Source: Pseudomonadota bacterium
GTDB taxonomy: Bacteria; Pseudomonadota; Gammaproteobacteria; Burkholderiales; JAJZQI01
Direction: 5' to 3'
Assembly: GCA_021847305.1 (NCBI GenBank)
Contig: JAJZTZ010000013.1
Span: forward strand, 1 to 34,390
Length of the DNA: 34,390 nucleotides
Position numbers and translations under genes: made by a program. How positions within the stretch are numbered: position 1 is the first letter of the stretch; each line of letters begins with the position of its first letter. Below the pieces are notes generated by a model. It was not told where the DNA came from. It searched no databases and worked only from the letters and a program-made list of their open reading frames with translations. This document shows positions 15,993 through 24,987 of this stretch, in pieces.

Positions 15993-16129
15993 AATAATTA
16001 TGGCCTTATTCAGTTGGCTGCAGAGCAGCGACAGCCGGTTTTTTGCGGTAAAATCCGGCATTATACGAGATTTGCCTGTAACCCATAGTCACTACCCATA
16101 GTCAGGCGCACACGCCCTAAAGGACCATC

Positions 16130-17983
16130 ATGCCTCAATATCGTTCCCGCACCTCCACGGCCGGCCGCAACATGGCAGGCGCCCGCGCGCTGTGGCGCGC
16201 TACCGGTATGAAAGATGCCGACTTCGAAAAGCCCATTATCGCCATTGCCAATTCGTTTACCCAGTTTGTTCCCGGCCATGTGCATCTGAAAGACCTGGGC
16301 CAGATGGTGGCGCGTGAAATCGAAGCCGCTGGCGGTGTGGCCAAGGAATTCAATACTATTGCCGTGGACGACGGTATTGCCATGGGTCATGGCGGCATGC
16401 TGTATTCCCTGCCCTCGCGCGACCTGATCGCCGACTCGGTTGAATACATGGTCAATGCTCACTGTGCCGATGCCCTGGTGTGCATTTCCAACTGTGACAA
16501 GATCACCCCGGGCATGCTGATGGCCGCGATGCGCCTCAATATTCCCACCGTATTCGTTTCCGGCGGCCCGATGGAAGCCGGCAAGGTGGTGTGGGGCGGC
16601 AAAACGCTCAAGCTGGATCTGGTTGACGCCATGGTGCAGGCGGCCGACAGCAAGTGCTCCGATGAGGAGGTGGAAGCGACCGAGCGTTCCGCTTGCCCGA
16701 CCTGCGGCTCCTGCTCCGGCATGTTTACCGCCAACTCCATGAATTGCCTGACTGAAGCATTGGGTCTGTCGTTGCCGGGCAACGGCTCGCTGCTGGCCAC
16801 CCATGCTGATCGCAAGGAATTGTTCCTCAAAGCCGGTCGTCTGGCCGTCGAACTGGCCAAGCGCTACTACGAGCAGGATGACGCCGGCGTGCTGCCGCGT
16901 TCCATCGCCACCTTCGAGGCGTTCGAAAACGCCATCTGTCTTGACATCGCCATGGGCGGCTCCACCAACACCGTGCTGCATCTTCTGGCTGCGGCGCACG
17001 AGGCCGGTGTGGATTTCTCCATGCGTGACATCGACCGTCTGTCGCGCAACGTTCCGAATCTGTGCAAGGTTGCGCCATCTACCCAGCAGTACCATATGGA
17101 AGACGTGCACCGTGCCGGCGGCGTGATCGGCATTCTGGCGGAACTCAACCGTGCCGGGCTGATCCACGGCAACTGCAAGACCGTTCACAGCCCGACGCTG
17201 GGCGATGCCCTGGCCAAGTGGGACGTCAAGACAACTTCTGACGCGGCCGTGCAGGAATTCTTCCGTGCTGCACCGGGCGGCGTGCCGACCCAGGTGGCAT
17301 TCTCGCAGAGCCAGCGTTATCCGACGCTGGACGACGACCGTGCCGGCGGCTGTATCCGCGATCTGGAGCATGCCTATAGCAAGGACGGCGGTCTGGCCGT
17401 GCTGTATGGCAATCTGGCGCAGGACGGCTGTATCGTAAAAACCGCGGGTGTGGATGCCTCGATTCTCAAGTTCAGCGGTCCGGCGCGCATTTTCGAAAGC
17501 CAGGACGCTGCCGTGGAAGCCATTCTGGGCGACAGAATCAATGCCGGTGATGTGGTCATCATTCGCTACGAAGGCCCGCGTGGCGGCCCGGGTATGCAGG
17601 AAATGCTCTACCCCACCTCCTACCTCAAGTCCAAGGGGCTGGGCAAAGCTTGCGCACTGATTACCGACGGCCGCTTCTCCGGGGGCACCTCCGGTCTGTC
17701 TATCGGTCATGTCTCGCCTGAGGCGGCGGAAGGCGGCAATATTGGTCTGGTGCAAGAAGGCGACATCATCGAAATCGATATCCCCAACCGTCGCATCCAT
17801 ATGGATGTCAGCGTGGAACAGCTGCAAGACCGCCGCGACGCCATGGAAGGCAAGGGCCGCGATGCCTGGAAGCCGGTTGCGCGTGAGCGCCACGTTTCTG
17901 CTGCGCTGCGCGCCTATGCGGCCATGACCACTTCGGCTGCCTTTGGCGCGGTGCGCGATGTTTCCCAGGTAGAGCGGAAATAA
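16130..17983 (+). CDS. ilvD: Dihydroxy-acid dehydratase
   Basis: Penultimate step of valine and isoleucine synthesis: dehydrates 2,3-dihydroxy-isovalerate and the isoleucine homologue. At 617 residues it matches E. coli IlvD (616). Fe-S and Mg site regions are clear: [10 protein letters not shown] with Cys122, and [19 protein letters not shown] with Cys189, Cys192 and Cys195. The C-terminal signature [15 protein letters not shown] is present. The ATG follows AAAGGA. It stands alone without other ilv genes in the window. The cluster is expected to be oxygen- and peroxide-sensitive, of interest next to the peroxide-defence genes, though no functional link is shown. Confidence 0.98.
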   Translation: MPQYRSRTSTAGRNMAGARALWRATGMKDADFEKPIIAIANSFTQFVPGHVHLKDLGQMVAREIEAAGGVAKEFNTIAVDDGIAMGHGGMLYSLPSRDLIADSVEYMVNAHCADALVCISNCDKITPGMLMAAMRLNIPTVFVSGGPMEAGKVVWGGKTLKLDLVDAMVQAADSKCSDEEVEATERSACPTCGSCSGMFTANSMNCLTEALGLSLPGNGSLLATHADRKELFLKAGRLAVELAKRYYEQDDAGVLPRSIATFEAFENAICLDIAMGGSTNTVLHLLAAAHEAGVDFSMRDIDRLSRNVPNLCKVAPSTQQYHMEDVHRAGGVIGILAELNRAGLIHGNCKTVHSPTLGDALAKWDVKTTSDAAVQEFFRAAPGGVPTQVAFSQSQRYPTLDDDRAGGCIRDLEHAYSKDGGLAVLYGNLAQDGCIVKTAGVDASILKFSGPARIFESQDAAVEAILGDRINAGDVVIIRYEGPRGGPGMQEMLYPTSYLKSKGLGKACALITDGRFSGGTSGLSIGHVSPEAAEGGNIGLVQEGDIIEIDIPNRRIHMDVSVEQLQDRRDAMEGKGRDAWKPVARERHVSAALRAYAAMTTSAAFGAVRDVSQVERK

Positions 17984-18116
17984 TCGGAAAGGCTGTCAAC
18001 CCGACCGGTTGCGCTGCGTTAAAACTTAACATGCGATAATTTGCCGCATTGCCAGTGCATCGGCTTATGGCTAATATAGGCGCTGTTGTTCCAAAAAACA
18101 TTCAGGAGATTCGAAC

Positions 18117-18440
18117 ATGAAACTGTGGGTAGCTCTTGCTGGTGTGGGTTTGCTGGTTGCTGGTAATGCCAATGCTGCCATGAGTCAGGCTGATGGTCTG
18201 GCGCTGGCGCAAAAAAATGCATGTCTGACCTGCCACTCCATCGATCACAAAATCGTTGGTCCGGCCTGGAAAGATGTGGCTGCGAAATATCGTGGCGACA
18301 AGGGTGCTGAAGCCCGTCTGATCGCTAAGGTTAAAAACGGTGGTGCTGGCAACTGGGGTTCCGTACCGATGCCGCCGAACAGCCAGGTTTCCGATGCTGA
18401 TATCAAGGCCCTGGTCAAGTTTGTACTGTCGCTCAAGTAA
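18117..18440 (+). CDS. Periplasmic monohaem cytochrome c (c551/c552 type)
   Basis: A small electron carrier of 107 residues including a signal peptide (about 1-20, ending GNANA). A single haem site CLTCH follows near the mature N-terminus (Cys36, Cys39, His40). The distal methionine is most likely in SVPMPPN, the typical loop of class I c551/c552 cytochromes of terminal-oxidase or nitrite-reductase chains. The C-terminal helix (DADIKALVKFVLSLK) is typical. The 133-base gap after ilvD suggests its own promoter, but I cannot assign one with confidence. It ends just before a strong bidirectional terminator. Confidence 0.93.
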   Translation: MKLWVALAGVGLLVAGNANAAMSQADGLALAQKNACLTCHSIDHKIVGPAWKDVAAKYRGDKGAEARLIAKVKNGGAGNWGSVPMPPNSQVSDADIKALVKFVLSLK

Positions 18441-18459
18441 GCTGCGACAGCAGTCCAAT

Positions 18460-18488
18460 AAAAAACCCGCGCGTTGCGCGGGTTTTTT
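18460..18488. terminator. Bidirectional Rho-independent terminator
   Basis: A-run, stem CCCGCGC / GCGCGGG with a GTT loop, then T-run (six T). It lies between the convergent cytochrome c gene and bfr and works in both directions. Confidence 0.93.
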
Positions 18489-18511
18489 ATTATCCGTTGT
18501 CTCTGCAGTGA

Positions 18512-18991
18512 TTATTCGGTCAAACTGCCCATCGCGCTTTGCAGATAGTTTTGCAGGCCGAGTTTGTCGACCAGGCCAAGCTGGGTGTCCAGATAATCGA
18601 TATGGTCTTCGGTATCGCTGAGGATACCGGTCAAAATATCGCGGGAGACGAAATCTTTGACAGATTCGCAATAGGCAATCGCTTCCACGTAAAGCAGCCG
18701 GCCTTTCTCTTCCAGTTTCAGGTCACAGGACAGGCATTCGGGTACGTTTTCGCCGATCAGCAGCTTGTTCAGGTCCTGCAGATTCGGCAATCCCTCCAGA
18801 AACAGAATGCGCTCGATCAGCTTGTCGGCATGATGCATTTCCTCGATCGACTCATCGTATTCATGTTTTGCCAGCGCTGTCAGCCCCCAGTTCTTGTACA
18901 TGCGGGCATGGAGAAAATATTGGTTGATGGCAGTCAGTTCGACGGCGAGGGCTTTATTGAGATACTGAATGACTTTTTTATCGCCTTGCAT
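18512..18991 (-). CDS. bfr: Bacterioferritin (haem-binding, altered ferroxidase site)
   Basis: A 159-residue subunit of the 24-meric iron store, aligning without gaps to E. coli Bfr across residues 1-140. Haem ligand Met52 and ferroxidase residues Glu18, Tyr25, Glu51, His54, Glu94 and His130 are all present. Position 127, the bridging Glu in E. coli, is Thr here (SDTEDH, 125-130; Glu128 is kept). A Cys pair CLSC (86-89) replaces non-Cys residues of E. coli. The gene has GGAGG before its ATG and is 38 bases downstream of bfd, the E. coli order, so it should share the bfd promoter. A second subunit type may be needed for full activity. Confidence 0.95.
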   Translation of the reverse strand: MQGDKKVIQYLNKALAVELTAINQYFLHARMYKNWGLTALAKHEYDESIEEMHHADKLIERILFLEGLPNLQDLNKLLIGENVPECLSCDLKLEEKGRLLYVEAIAYCESVKDFVSRDILTGILSDTEDHIDYLDTQLGLVDKLGLQNYLQSAMGSLTE

Positions 18992-19029
18992 GGAGCCTCC
19001 TTACTGAATTCCTGGTGTGAATCTCGGGT

Positions 19030-19245
19030 TTAGGGTGTGCATAAGGGGGGCAACCAGCCTGTTTTCTTGGCGCTCACCCCGGCTAACTCGTCCTTGATGA
19101 CCTGATGTGCGCAGCGCGCGCATTTGCCGCATTGCGACGTGGCGCCGGTCTCGTCGCGCAGTTGACGCACGGTATGGACGCCCCTGGTGTGCACCAGGCG
19201 GCGTATTTCGTGATCGGTCACGCTCTTGCACAGACACACATACAT
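19030..19245 (-). CDS. bfd: Bacterioferritin-associated ferredoxin
   Basis: A 71-residue [2Fe-2S] protein that reduces core iron in Bfr to mobilise it under iron starvation. The ligand pattern is Cys4-X-Cys6 and Cys39-X2-Cys42 with an extra Cys45, the Bfd arrangement (MYVCLCKSVTDHEIR, SQCGKCARC). The ATG at 19245 follows GAGGTGG and gives the family N-terminus; an in-frame upstream start would add five residues. It is the first gene of a bfd-bfr unit, preceded by an inverted Fur-like element. Iron-repressed bfd is the E. coli precedent. Confidence 0.95.
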   Translation of the reverse strand: MYVCLCKSVTDHEIRRLVHTRGVHTVRQLRDETGATSQCGKCARCAHQVIKDELAGVSAKKTGWLPPLCTP

Positions 19246-19283
19246 GGTAGACCACCTCAAAGGAAATGACAGCTGACAGTTCC

Positions 19284-19312
19284 ATATTGGTATAAATAGG
19301 AATGATTGTCAA
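19284..19312 (-). promoter_or_regulatory. Predicted bfd-bfr promoter
   Basis: TTGACA (19312-19307, perfect consensus) is 17 bases from CAATAT (19289-19284; a weak -10 with the conserved A and final T). The -35 lies inside the 37-bp dyad at 19298-19334, so a regulator bound there would block polymerase. Confidence 0.4.
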
Positions 19313-19334
19313 TTGCATAATGACAATTATTCCT
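19298..19334. promoter_or_regulatory. 37-bp dyad of two inverted Fur-like boxes
   Basis: Arms AGGAATGATTGTCA (19298-19311) and TGACAATTATTCCT (19321-19334) are inverted repeats matching at 13 of 14 positions, with a 9-base spacer. Read outward-in, each arm plus spacer matches the 19-bp E. coli Fur consensus at 11 and 12 positions by my count. Overlap with the bfd -35 supports iron-dependent repression. Confidence 0.5.
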
Positions 19335-19373
19335 ATCCGTCCCCGGGATCACTGGCGGAGAAGCCTGCGGGCA

Positions 19374-20234
19374 TCAGTCTTGCAGGCAGAGATCGAGCGC
19401 GTGTTCCCAGTCGGGCATGTGCAGACCGAATGTCAGCATCAGTTTGTCGTGCGCCAGCACCGAATTGAGCGGTCGTGCTGCCGGGGTGGGGTAATCTGAC
19501 GTGGTAATCGCATTGACTTGACAGTGGCTGCCCCTGTGCGCGGCAATAGCCAAGGCAAAGCCGTGCCAGCTGGTCTGCCCGGCGCAGGTCAAGTTATAAA
19601 TGCCGCTCAAGTCAGCAATCCGGTCTGTATCCATGCGCAGTTGTGCCAGAATCTGCGCACTGGCTTCGGCGATGGTGCGGCTCCAGGTGGGTGCGCCGAT
19701 CTGGTCAGCTACGACGTTCAGCACGTCGCGTTCGGCCAGCAGCTTTTGCATGGTCAGCAGAAAATTCCGGCCGCGTGTGCCATATACCCAGCTGGTGCGG
19801 AATATCAGATGCGCACAACCGCTGGCGGCAATGGCCTGTTCGCCGGCCAGTTTGCTGCGACCGTAACTGTTGAGCGGGTTGGGCGGGTCGGATTCACCAT
19901 AGGGCCGAGTCAGACTGCCATCGAAAACGTAGTCGGTGGAATAATGGATCAGCGCGGCATTGAGGCGCTTGGCCTCCTCAGCGAGGATGCCCGGTGCCGC
20001 GCCATTGATGGCCAGAGCCTGGACCGTCTCGCTTTCCGCCTTGTCCACGGCGGTATAGGCGGCAGGGTTGACGATCAGCTGGGGCGACGTCTGCCGCACG
20101 ACCCGGCGAATGGCGTCCGGATCAGCAAGATTGAGTTCCTGGCTCGACGGGGCGACGACCGTGCCCAGGGTAGACAGCGTGCGACGCAGCTCCCAGCCAA
20201 CCTGACCGTTACTGCCCGTCAGCAGAATGCGCAT
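19374..20234 (-). CDS. rfbD: dTDP-4-dehydrorhamnose reductase
   Basis: NADPH-dependent last step of dTDP-L-rhamnose synthesis (RmlD). The 286-residue extended SDR protein has the nucleotide motif GSNGQVG (7-13), the STDYVFDG segment (about 99-106) and the catalytic YXXXK (Tyr124, Lys128 in NSYGRSK). Length is standard. No rfbA, rfbB or rfbC is present in this window. It overlaps the 3' end of engB by 26 bases, an unusual pairing that suggests translational coupling. Related SDR enzymes reduce other 4-keto sugars, so substrate specificity is less certain than the fold. Confidence 0.92.
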   Translation of the reverse strand: MRILLTGSNGQVGWELRRTLSTLGTVVAPSSQELNLADPDAIRRVVRQTSPQLIVNPAAYTAVDKAESETVQALAINGAAPGILAEEAKRLNAALIHYSTDYVFDGSLTRPYGESDPPNPLNSYGRSKLAGEQAIAASGCAHLIFRTSWVYGTRGRNFLLTMQKLLAERDVLNVVADQIGAPTWSRTIAEASAQILAQLRMDTDRIADLSGIYNLTCAGQTSWHGFALAIAAHRGSHCQVNAITTSDYPTPAARPLNSVLAHDKLMLTFGLHMPDWEHALDLCLQD

Positions 20235-20865
20235 CGGGCGCTTCCTCCTGTGTGCTGGCTGCCGGAGGTTCCAGCATTGCGCCTATGGCAATTTCGGCCT
20301 CTTCGATCCCCTGTTTCTTCAGGCTGGAGAACAGCTGGATGGTGTAGTCGGGTGACCACTCCGCCAGCTTTTTGCGCGCGGCAAACAGGGCCTTGTTGGC
20401 TTCGTTGCGCGTGAGCTTGTCCGCCTTGGTCAGCAGGACATGGACCGGTTTGCCGGTTGGCGCAAACCAGTCGAGCATTTGTGCGTCGAGATCGGTGAAT
20501 GGCCGGCGCGCATCCATGATCAGCACCAGGCCCTTCAGACTGGGCCAGGTTTGCAGGTAATCGGACAGCAGCTTGTTCCAGTGCTGCTGAATCGCGGGCG
20601 GCACCTTGGCATAGCCGTAGCCCGGCAGGTCGACCAGAAAGCGGTCTTCGCCTTCTGCGCCGATACGGAAATAGTTGATGTGCTGGGTGCGGCCGGGCGT
20701 TTTGCTGACAAATGCCAGTCGCGTCTGCATGGCCAGTGTATTGATGGCGCTCGACTTGCCGGCATTGGAGCGGCCGGCAAAGGCAACTTCCCGGCCGGCA
20801 TGTCTGGGTAGATCGCGATAGGCGTTAACGGTAGTAAAAAATTCGAGTTGCTGAAAGAGTGGCAT
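20209..20865 (-). CDS. engB: Ribosome biogenesis GTPase EngB/YsxC
   Basis: Essential small GTPase for large-subunit assembly. G motifs are intact: GRSNAGKS (31-38), TPGRT (56-60), DLPGYG (79-84), TKAD (G4) and SSLKKQG (G5). The start at 20865 ([14 protein letters not shown]) is the homologous N-terminus. An ATG nine codons upstream (20892) has AGGAG only one base away, too close for use, and a TATAAC that could be a -10 would place the transcript start beside it. The C-terminal tail of about 25 Ala/Glu/Pro-rich residues ([12 protein letters not shown]) extends beyond the usual family end and overlaps rfbD. Confidence 0.95.
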   Translation of the reverse strand: MPLFQQLEFFTTVNAYRDLPRHAGREVAFAGRSNAGKSSAINTLAMQTRLAFVSKTPGRTQHINYFRIGAEGEDRFLVDLPGYGYAKVPPAIQQHWNKLLSDYLQTWPSLKGLVLIMDARRPFTDLDAQMLDWFAPTGKPVHVLLTKADKLTRNEANKALFAARKKLAEWSPDYTIQLFSSLKKQGIEEAEIAIGAMLEPPAASTQEEAPDAHSADGQ

Positions 20866-20977
20866 GACGCAAAATGGAATTTCGGGTAACATACTCCTGT
20901 TATACGGAGTACAGTCCCTGATTATTCGCCTTTCCGGAAAGTCTGCTGTGGGTAAGGTTTGAATTGCTGGCTGGGGC

Positions 20978-21006
20978 TTACGCAGCTGTAAAAACTTGTA
21001 TAGAAT
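20978..21006 (+). promoter_or_regulatory. Possible promoter for cytochrome c4
   Basis: TAGAAT (21001-21006, 5/6) lies 17 bases after TTACGC (20978-20983, 3/6 at the -35) in the gap between engB and the cytochrome c4 gene, about 54 bases before the ATG, which has AAGGAG at good spacing. The -35 is weak, so an activator may be involved. Confidence 0.35.
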
Positions 21007-21059
21007 AGCAGCTTTTTGGATTTTTAGAACTTCCAGTAACGGTCTTAAGGAGCAATCTG

Positions 21060-21677
21060 ATGAAACGATCCATGGCCATGGTAGCGGTAGCCGGTATGAT
21101 GGTTGCAGCTTCTGTTCAGGCGGATACCGCCAAGGGCGATCCGGCTAAAGCGCAACAAATCGTGACCACTGTGTGTGCAGCCTGTCATGGTGCGGATGGT
21201 AACAGCACCAACCCGACCTACCCCAAACTGGCTGGTTTGCCTGCAGCGTACATTACCAAGCAGCTGACCAACTTCAAGTCTGGCGAACGCAAGAACCCGA
21301 CCATGAGTGCTATGGCCGCTCCGTTGTCTCCGGATGACATGCTGAACCTGGGTGCTTATTTCTCCGAGAAGACCCCGAAACCGGGTGCTGCCAAGGATGC
21401 TGCTCTGGCCGAAGAAGGCAAGAAGCTGTTCAAAGGTGGTAACGAAGCGACTGGCGTACCGGCTTGTGCCGCATGCCACGGTCCGGCTGGCGCTGGTATC
21501 CCGGCTGAGTTCCCGCGTCTGGCTGGTCAGCACAGCGAGTACATCATGACCCAACTGAAGGCCTTCCGTGCTGGCGAACGTGCCAACGATGGTGCTAAGA
21601 TGATGCGCATGATCGCTGGTAAGCTGAGCGACCAGGAAATCAAGGCAGTGGCTGAATACATCGCCGGCCTGCACTGA
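21060..21677 (+). CDS. Dihaem cytochrome c4
   Basis: Periplasmic electron carrier to terminal oxidases. It has 205 residues with a signal peptide (about 1-21, ending SVQA) and two homologous c-type domains: CAACH at 39-43 and CAACH at 136-140. Axial Met candidates are in NPTMSAMA (about 80-86) and AKMMRMIAG (about 179-187). Internal duplication is visible from repeated [22 protein letters not shown] and [22 protein letters not shown] segments, the c4 hallmark. It is placed directly before the resB-ccsB cytochrome c maturation genes but separated from them by a terminator. Confidence 0.96.
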   Translation: MKRSMAMVAVAGMMVAASVQADTAKGDPAKAQQIVTTVCAACHGADGNSTNPTYPKLAGLPAAYITKQLTNFKSGERKNPTMSAMAAPLSPDDMLNLGAYFSEKTPKPGAAKDAALAEEGKKLFKGGNEATGVPACAACHGPAGAGIPAEFPRLAGQHSEYIMTQLKAFRAGERANDGAKMMRMIAGKLSDQEIKAVAEYIAGLH

Positions 21678-21715
21678 TTTCGCCTGCAGCTTTTGAAATA
21701 AAGCGGAACTTAAAG

Positions 21716-21740
21716 AGGGTGACGAAAGTCACCCTTTTTT
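21716..21740 (+). terminator. Rho-independent terminator after cytochrome c4
   Basis: Stem AGGGTGAC / GTCACCCT with a GAAA tetraloop, followed by five more T. It ends the c4 transcript 24 bases before resB, so resB-ccsB is either read through or has its own promoter. Confidence 0.92.
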
Positions 21741-21763
21741 GCTTCCGCTGCCAAATTGTGTAG

Positions 21764-23788
21764 ATGCCTGTGCAAAACCGTTCATTCTTATCCGACTTGC
21801 ACGAACTGTTCAGTTCGATGCGTTTTGCCATCAGCCTGCTGACCGTACTGGCTATTGCCTCGGTCATCGGTACCGTATTGAAGCAGAATGAGCCCTATCC
21901 CAATTATGTGATTGAGTTCGGCCAGTTCTGGTTTGGCGTATTCAAGCCGCTTGGCCTGTTCGACGTCTATCACGCCTGGTGGTTTATCGCGATTTTGTTC
22001 TTTCTGGTGTTGTCCACCAGTCTGTGTCTGTTCCGCCACACCCCGCTGATGCTGCGGGAAATGAAGTCCTACCGGGAAAAGGCGACGGAAGAGTCGCTGG
22101 GGCATTTTGCTCACCATGTACGCGGCCATACCGAGAAACCGACAGAGTTGCTGGCCAGTATGCAGCAATACCTGAGCGGAGTAGGCTACCGCTTCAAGCA
22201 GAAAACCCACGACAATGGCGATACTTTGCTGGCTGGCAAATCCGGCAGCGTGAACCGGCTCGGCTATGTACTCACCCATATCGGCATCGTAGTCATTTGT
22301 ATCGGCGGCCTGATCGACGGCAACCTGCCGCTGCAGATCCAGCAGCTGTTCGGTCACAAGCATCCGGAAACACGCGACATTCCGCAAAGCGAAGTGCCTG
22401 CCATCAGCCGGTTGTCCCCCGCCAATCTGTCTTTCCGCGGTGACATAACAATTCCGGAAGGTGCCACGGCAGATGTCATTTTCATCAATGCCGGTGAAGG
22501 ATATTACGTCCAGGATCTGCCCTTCAGCATTCATCTGAAGAAATTCCATATCGAACATTATCCGACAGGGCAACCGAAGATGTTTGCTTCGGATGTCGTG
22601 GTGACGGATCCGAAAACCGGTGAATCGGTGAGCCAGACAATCACTGTTAACCATCCGCTGATTTTCCGCGGCGTGGCAATCTACCAGGCGAGCTTCGGCG
22701 ACGGCGGCAGTCACCTGCATATGTCGGCCTGGAACCTGGCCAACCCGCAATTACCACCGGTGAAGGTGGATGGCGATGTGAAAAGTGCGCTGAGCTTCAG
22801 CGAGAACGGGCAGAAATACACTCTGGAATTCAGCGATTTCCGCCCCTTCAACATCGAAAACTTTGACGATGCGCCGGCCAAAGACAGCAAAATGACCGTT
22901 CTGGGTGTGCTGGGTGCGGCGACCGGCAAGCATGCGCGCAACCTGCGCAATACCGGCCCGAGCTTTGAATACAAAGTGCGCAATGCCGAAGGCGTGGCGC
23001 GCGAGTACAATAACTACATGCTGCCGGTGCAGATCGACAAGCACTGGTACATGGTGTCGGGTATGCGTACCAGTCCGGGCGAGCCGTACCGCTACCTGCA
23101 TGTGCCGCTGGATGCGGAAAATCGCCTTGATGGCTTCATGAATCTGCGCGCGCTGGTGGACGACGAAAACGCCCGTAAGGCGATTGTCGCGCAGTTTGTT
23201 GCCGGTGCTCTGCCCGGTGATGCCAGTGGCGAGGTATTGCGCGCCAAGCTGGCAGAGAGCGCCGAAGGCGTGCTGCGTATCTTCGCCGATGGCGGTTTTG
23301 ATGCGGTAGCGGCGTTTCTGGAAAAGAATGTGCCGGAAAAGGATCGTGAAGAAGCAGCAACAATCTATCTCAAGATCCTCGAACAGAACGTCATGATCGC
23401 CTATCAGATGGCGCGCCAGCAGCATGGCAAGCCGCCGGTTGCTCCAAGCGCCGATACCATCCAGTTCGTGCGCGACAGTCTCAACGCCATGAGCGATTTG
23501 CATTACTATGGTGCGCCGCTGTATCTGCAGCTGGACAGTTTTGATCAGGTGCAGGCCAGCGGCTTCCAGCTGACCCGTTCGCCCGGACGCAACGTCGTAT
23601 ATGGCGGCTCAGCCCTGCTGGTACTGGGGGTGTTCGCGATGTTCTATATCAGGGAACGTCGGCTGTGGTTGCTGGTCAAAAAAGATGGTACGACATTGCT
23701 TTCGATGTCATGCAATAGAAAAACGCTCGATTTTGAACAGGAATTTGAACGTCACAAGCAAGCGCTTGAGTCGCGACTGAGAGGATAG
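21764..23788 (+). CDS. resB: System II cytochrome c biogenesis protein ResB
   Basis: Membrane component of the CcsBA haem-lyase machinery that attaches haem to apocytochromes c in the periplasm. It has 674 residues: transmembrane helices at about 21-44, 71-90 and 165-187, a large periplasmic domain (about 190-605), then a final helix near 610-632 (GGSALLVLGVFAMFYI) and a cytoplasmic tail. The N-terminal ELFSSMRFAISLLTVLAIASVIGTVLKQ is strongly family-like. No clear ribosome binding site precedes the ATG. ccsB starts 2 bases after the stop. Presence of System II here agrees with betaproteobacterial origin. Confidence 0.95.
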   Translation: MPVQNRSFLSDLHELFSSMRFAISLLTVLAIASVIGTVLKQNEPYPNYVIEFGQFWFGVFKPLGLFDVYHAWWFIAILFFLVLSTSLCLFRHTPLMLREMKSYREKATEESLGHFAHHVRGHTEKPTELLASMQQYLSGVGYRFKQKTHDNGDTLLAGKSGSVNRLGYVLTHIGIVVICIGGLIDGNLPLQIQQLFGHKHPETRDIPQSEVPAISRLSPANLSFRGDITIPEGATADVIFINAGEGYYVQDLPFSIHLKKFHIEHYPTGQPKMFASDVVVTDPKTGESVSQTITVNHPLIFRGVAIYQASFGDGGSHLHMSAWNLANPQLPPVKVDGDVKSALSFSENGQKYTLEFSDFRPFNIENFDDAPAKDSKMTVLGVLGAATGKHARNLRNTGPSFEYKVRNAEGVAREYNNYMLPVQIDKHWYMVSGMRTSPGEPYRYLHVPLDAENRLDGFMNLRALVDDENARKAIVAQFVAGALPGDASGEVLRAKLAESAEGVLRIFADGGFDAVAAFLEKNVPEKDREEAATIYLKILEQNVMIAYQMARQQHGKPPVAPSADTIQFVRDSLNAMSDLHYYGAPLYLQLDSFDQVQASGFQLTRSPGRNVVYGGSALLVLGVFAMFYIRERRLWLLVKKDGTTLLSMSCNRKTLDFEQEFERHKQALESRLRG

Positions 23789-23790
23789 TC

Positions 23791-24921
23791 ATGCAACAAG
23801 CATCCACAATGAATCTGTCTGCCCGCACCCCGTTTGACTGGGTATTCGCTCTGCTGGCCCTGATTGGTGCCAGCATTACCTGGTGGGGTTACGGCGGCTC
23901 CATGGATATTTACGAAAAGACCATTCTGGTCGGCTCGTCTGCCACACTGATCCTGTTTGGCTGGCACTGGAAGCCTGTGCGTATTCTCAGCCTGATAGTG
24001 GCTGCCGCCAGCCTGCTGGCGATCAAGCTCTATCAAGGTCAGCTGCCCAATTCGGAGCATGTTTTCTGGCTCAAGTTCGTGCTGTCCAGTCAGTCCGCTG
24101 TGATGTGGATGAGCGTGCTGTTCGTCATGGCAACCCTGACATACTGGCTGGCGCTGGCCAGTCGTTCCGAATTTGCCGCCAAGGTCGGCAGCGGCCTGAC
24201 CTGGAGTGCTGCAACCATGGGTCTGGTGGGCCTGATGGTGCGCTGGTACGAGTCCTATCTGATCAGCCCGGATGTGGGGCACATCCCCATCAGCAACCTG
24301 TATGAAGTGTTTATTCTGTTCAGCATCATTACCGCCCTGCTTTATCTGTTCTATGAAGAGCGTTACGAAAACCGCCAGATGGGCGCTTTCGTGCTGCCGG
24401 TCATCAGTGCGGCGGTCGGTTTCCTGCTGTGGTACACCTTTGACCGTCAGGCTAACGAAATCCAGCCGCTGGTCCCGGCATTGCAGTCGTACTGGATGAA
24501 AATCCACGTACCGGCCAACTTTATCGGTTACGGTTCTTTTGCGCTGGCCGCCATGGTGGCGTTTGCCTATCTGCTGGTGCAAAAGGGCTGGCTGGCAACG
24601 CGCCTGCCCAAGCTGGAAGTGCTGGATGATCTGATGTACAAGTCGATTGCCGTCGGTTTCGGATTCTTCACGCTGGCGACCATTCTTGGTGCCATGTGGG
24701 CGGCCGAGGCCTGGGGCGGCTACTGGTCGTGGGATCCGAAAGAAACCTGGGCGCTGATCGTCTGGCTCAACTACGCCGCCTGGCTGCACATGCGCCTGGT
24801 CAAGGGGCTGCGCGGTACCGTGCTGGCCTGGTGGGCGCTGGTGGGTCTGTTCGTGACCCTGTTCGCCTTCCTCGGCGTGAACATGTTCCTTTCCGGTCTG
24901 CATTCCTACGGCACGCTGTAA
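23791..24921 (+). CDS. ccsB: System II cytochrome c biogenesis protein CcsB (ResC/CcsA family)
   Basis: A multi-pass membrane protein of 376 residues that carries haem to the outer face of the membrane for ligation with ResB. The tryptophan-rich WWD motif is intact (EAWGGYWSWDPKETWALI, near residues 309-327), and conserved periplasmic His candidates flank it (His near SPDVGHIPISNLYE and HMRL). The first 60 residues contain two extra hydrophobic segments. The start lies two bases after the resB stop and its GAGAGGAT upstream is an adequate binding site. The naming of CcsA and CcsB differs between lineages; the WWD domain defines this one. Confidence 0.95.
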   Translation: MQQASTMNLSARTPFDWVFALLALIGASITWWGYGGSMDIYEKTILVGSSATLILFGWHWKPVRILSLIVAAASLLAIKLYQGQLPNSEHVFWLKFVLSSQSAVMWMSVLFVMATLTYWLALASRSEFAAKVGSGLTWSAATMGLVGLMVRWYESYLISPDVGHIPISNLYEVFILFSIITALLYLFYEERYENRQMGAFVLPVISAAVGFLLWYTFDRQANEIQPLVPALQSYWMKIHVPANFIGYGSFALAAMVAFAYLLVQKGWLATRLPKLEVLDDLMYKSIAVGFGFFTLATILGAMWAAEAWGGYWSWDPKETWALIVWLNYAAWLHMRLVKGLRGTVLAWWALVGLFVTLFAFLGVNMFLSGLHSYGTL

Positions 24922-24936
24922 TCCGCTTGGCCGAAT

Positions 24937-24969
24937 AAAAAAGGCACAGCCGATGGCTGTGCCTTTTTT
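24937..24969. terminator. Bidirectional Rho-independent terminator
   Basis: A-run, stem GGCACAGCC / GGCTGTGCC with a GAT loop, T-run. It is shared by the convergent ccsB and hemL genes. Confidence 0.95.
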
Positions 24970-24987
24970 GTTGCCGATGGCAGGGAA

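Noticed and set aside
16061-17893. 610-codon open frame on the minus strand opposite ilvD
   Set aside because: It is the antisense of an unmistakable ilvD. The predicted protein is rich in His, Arg, Gln and Gly with no recognisable motif, as expected for shadows in a high-GC gene.
18012-18040. Promoter for the monohaem cytochrome c using GATAAT at 18035-18040
   Set aside because: The -10 candidate is good but nothing resembling a -35 lies at 16-18 bases (CGCTGC), so I did not list it.
23752-24903. 383-codon minus-strand frame opposite ccsB
   Set aside because: ccsB has the WWD motif and clear membrane helices; the opposite frame is a Gln/His-rich shadow.
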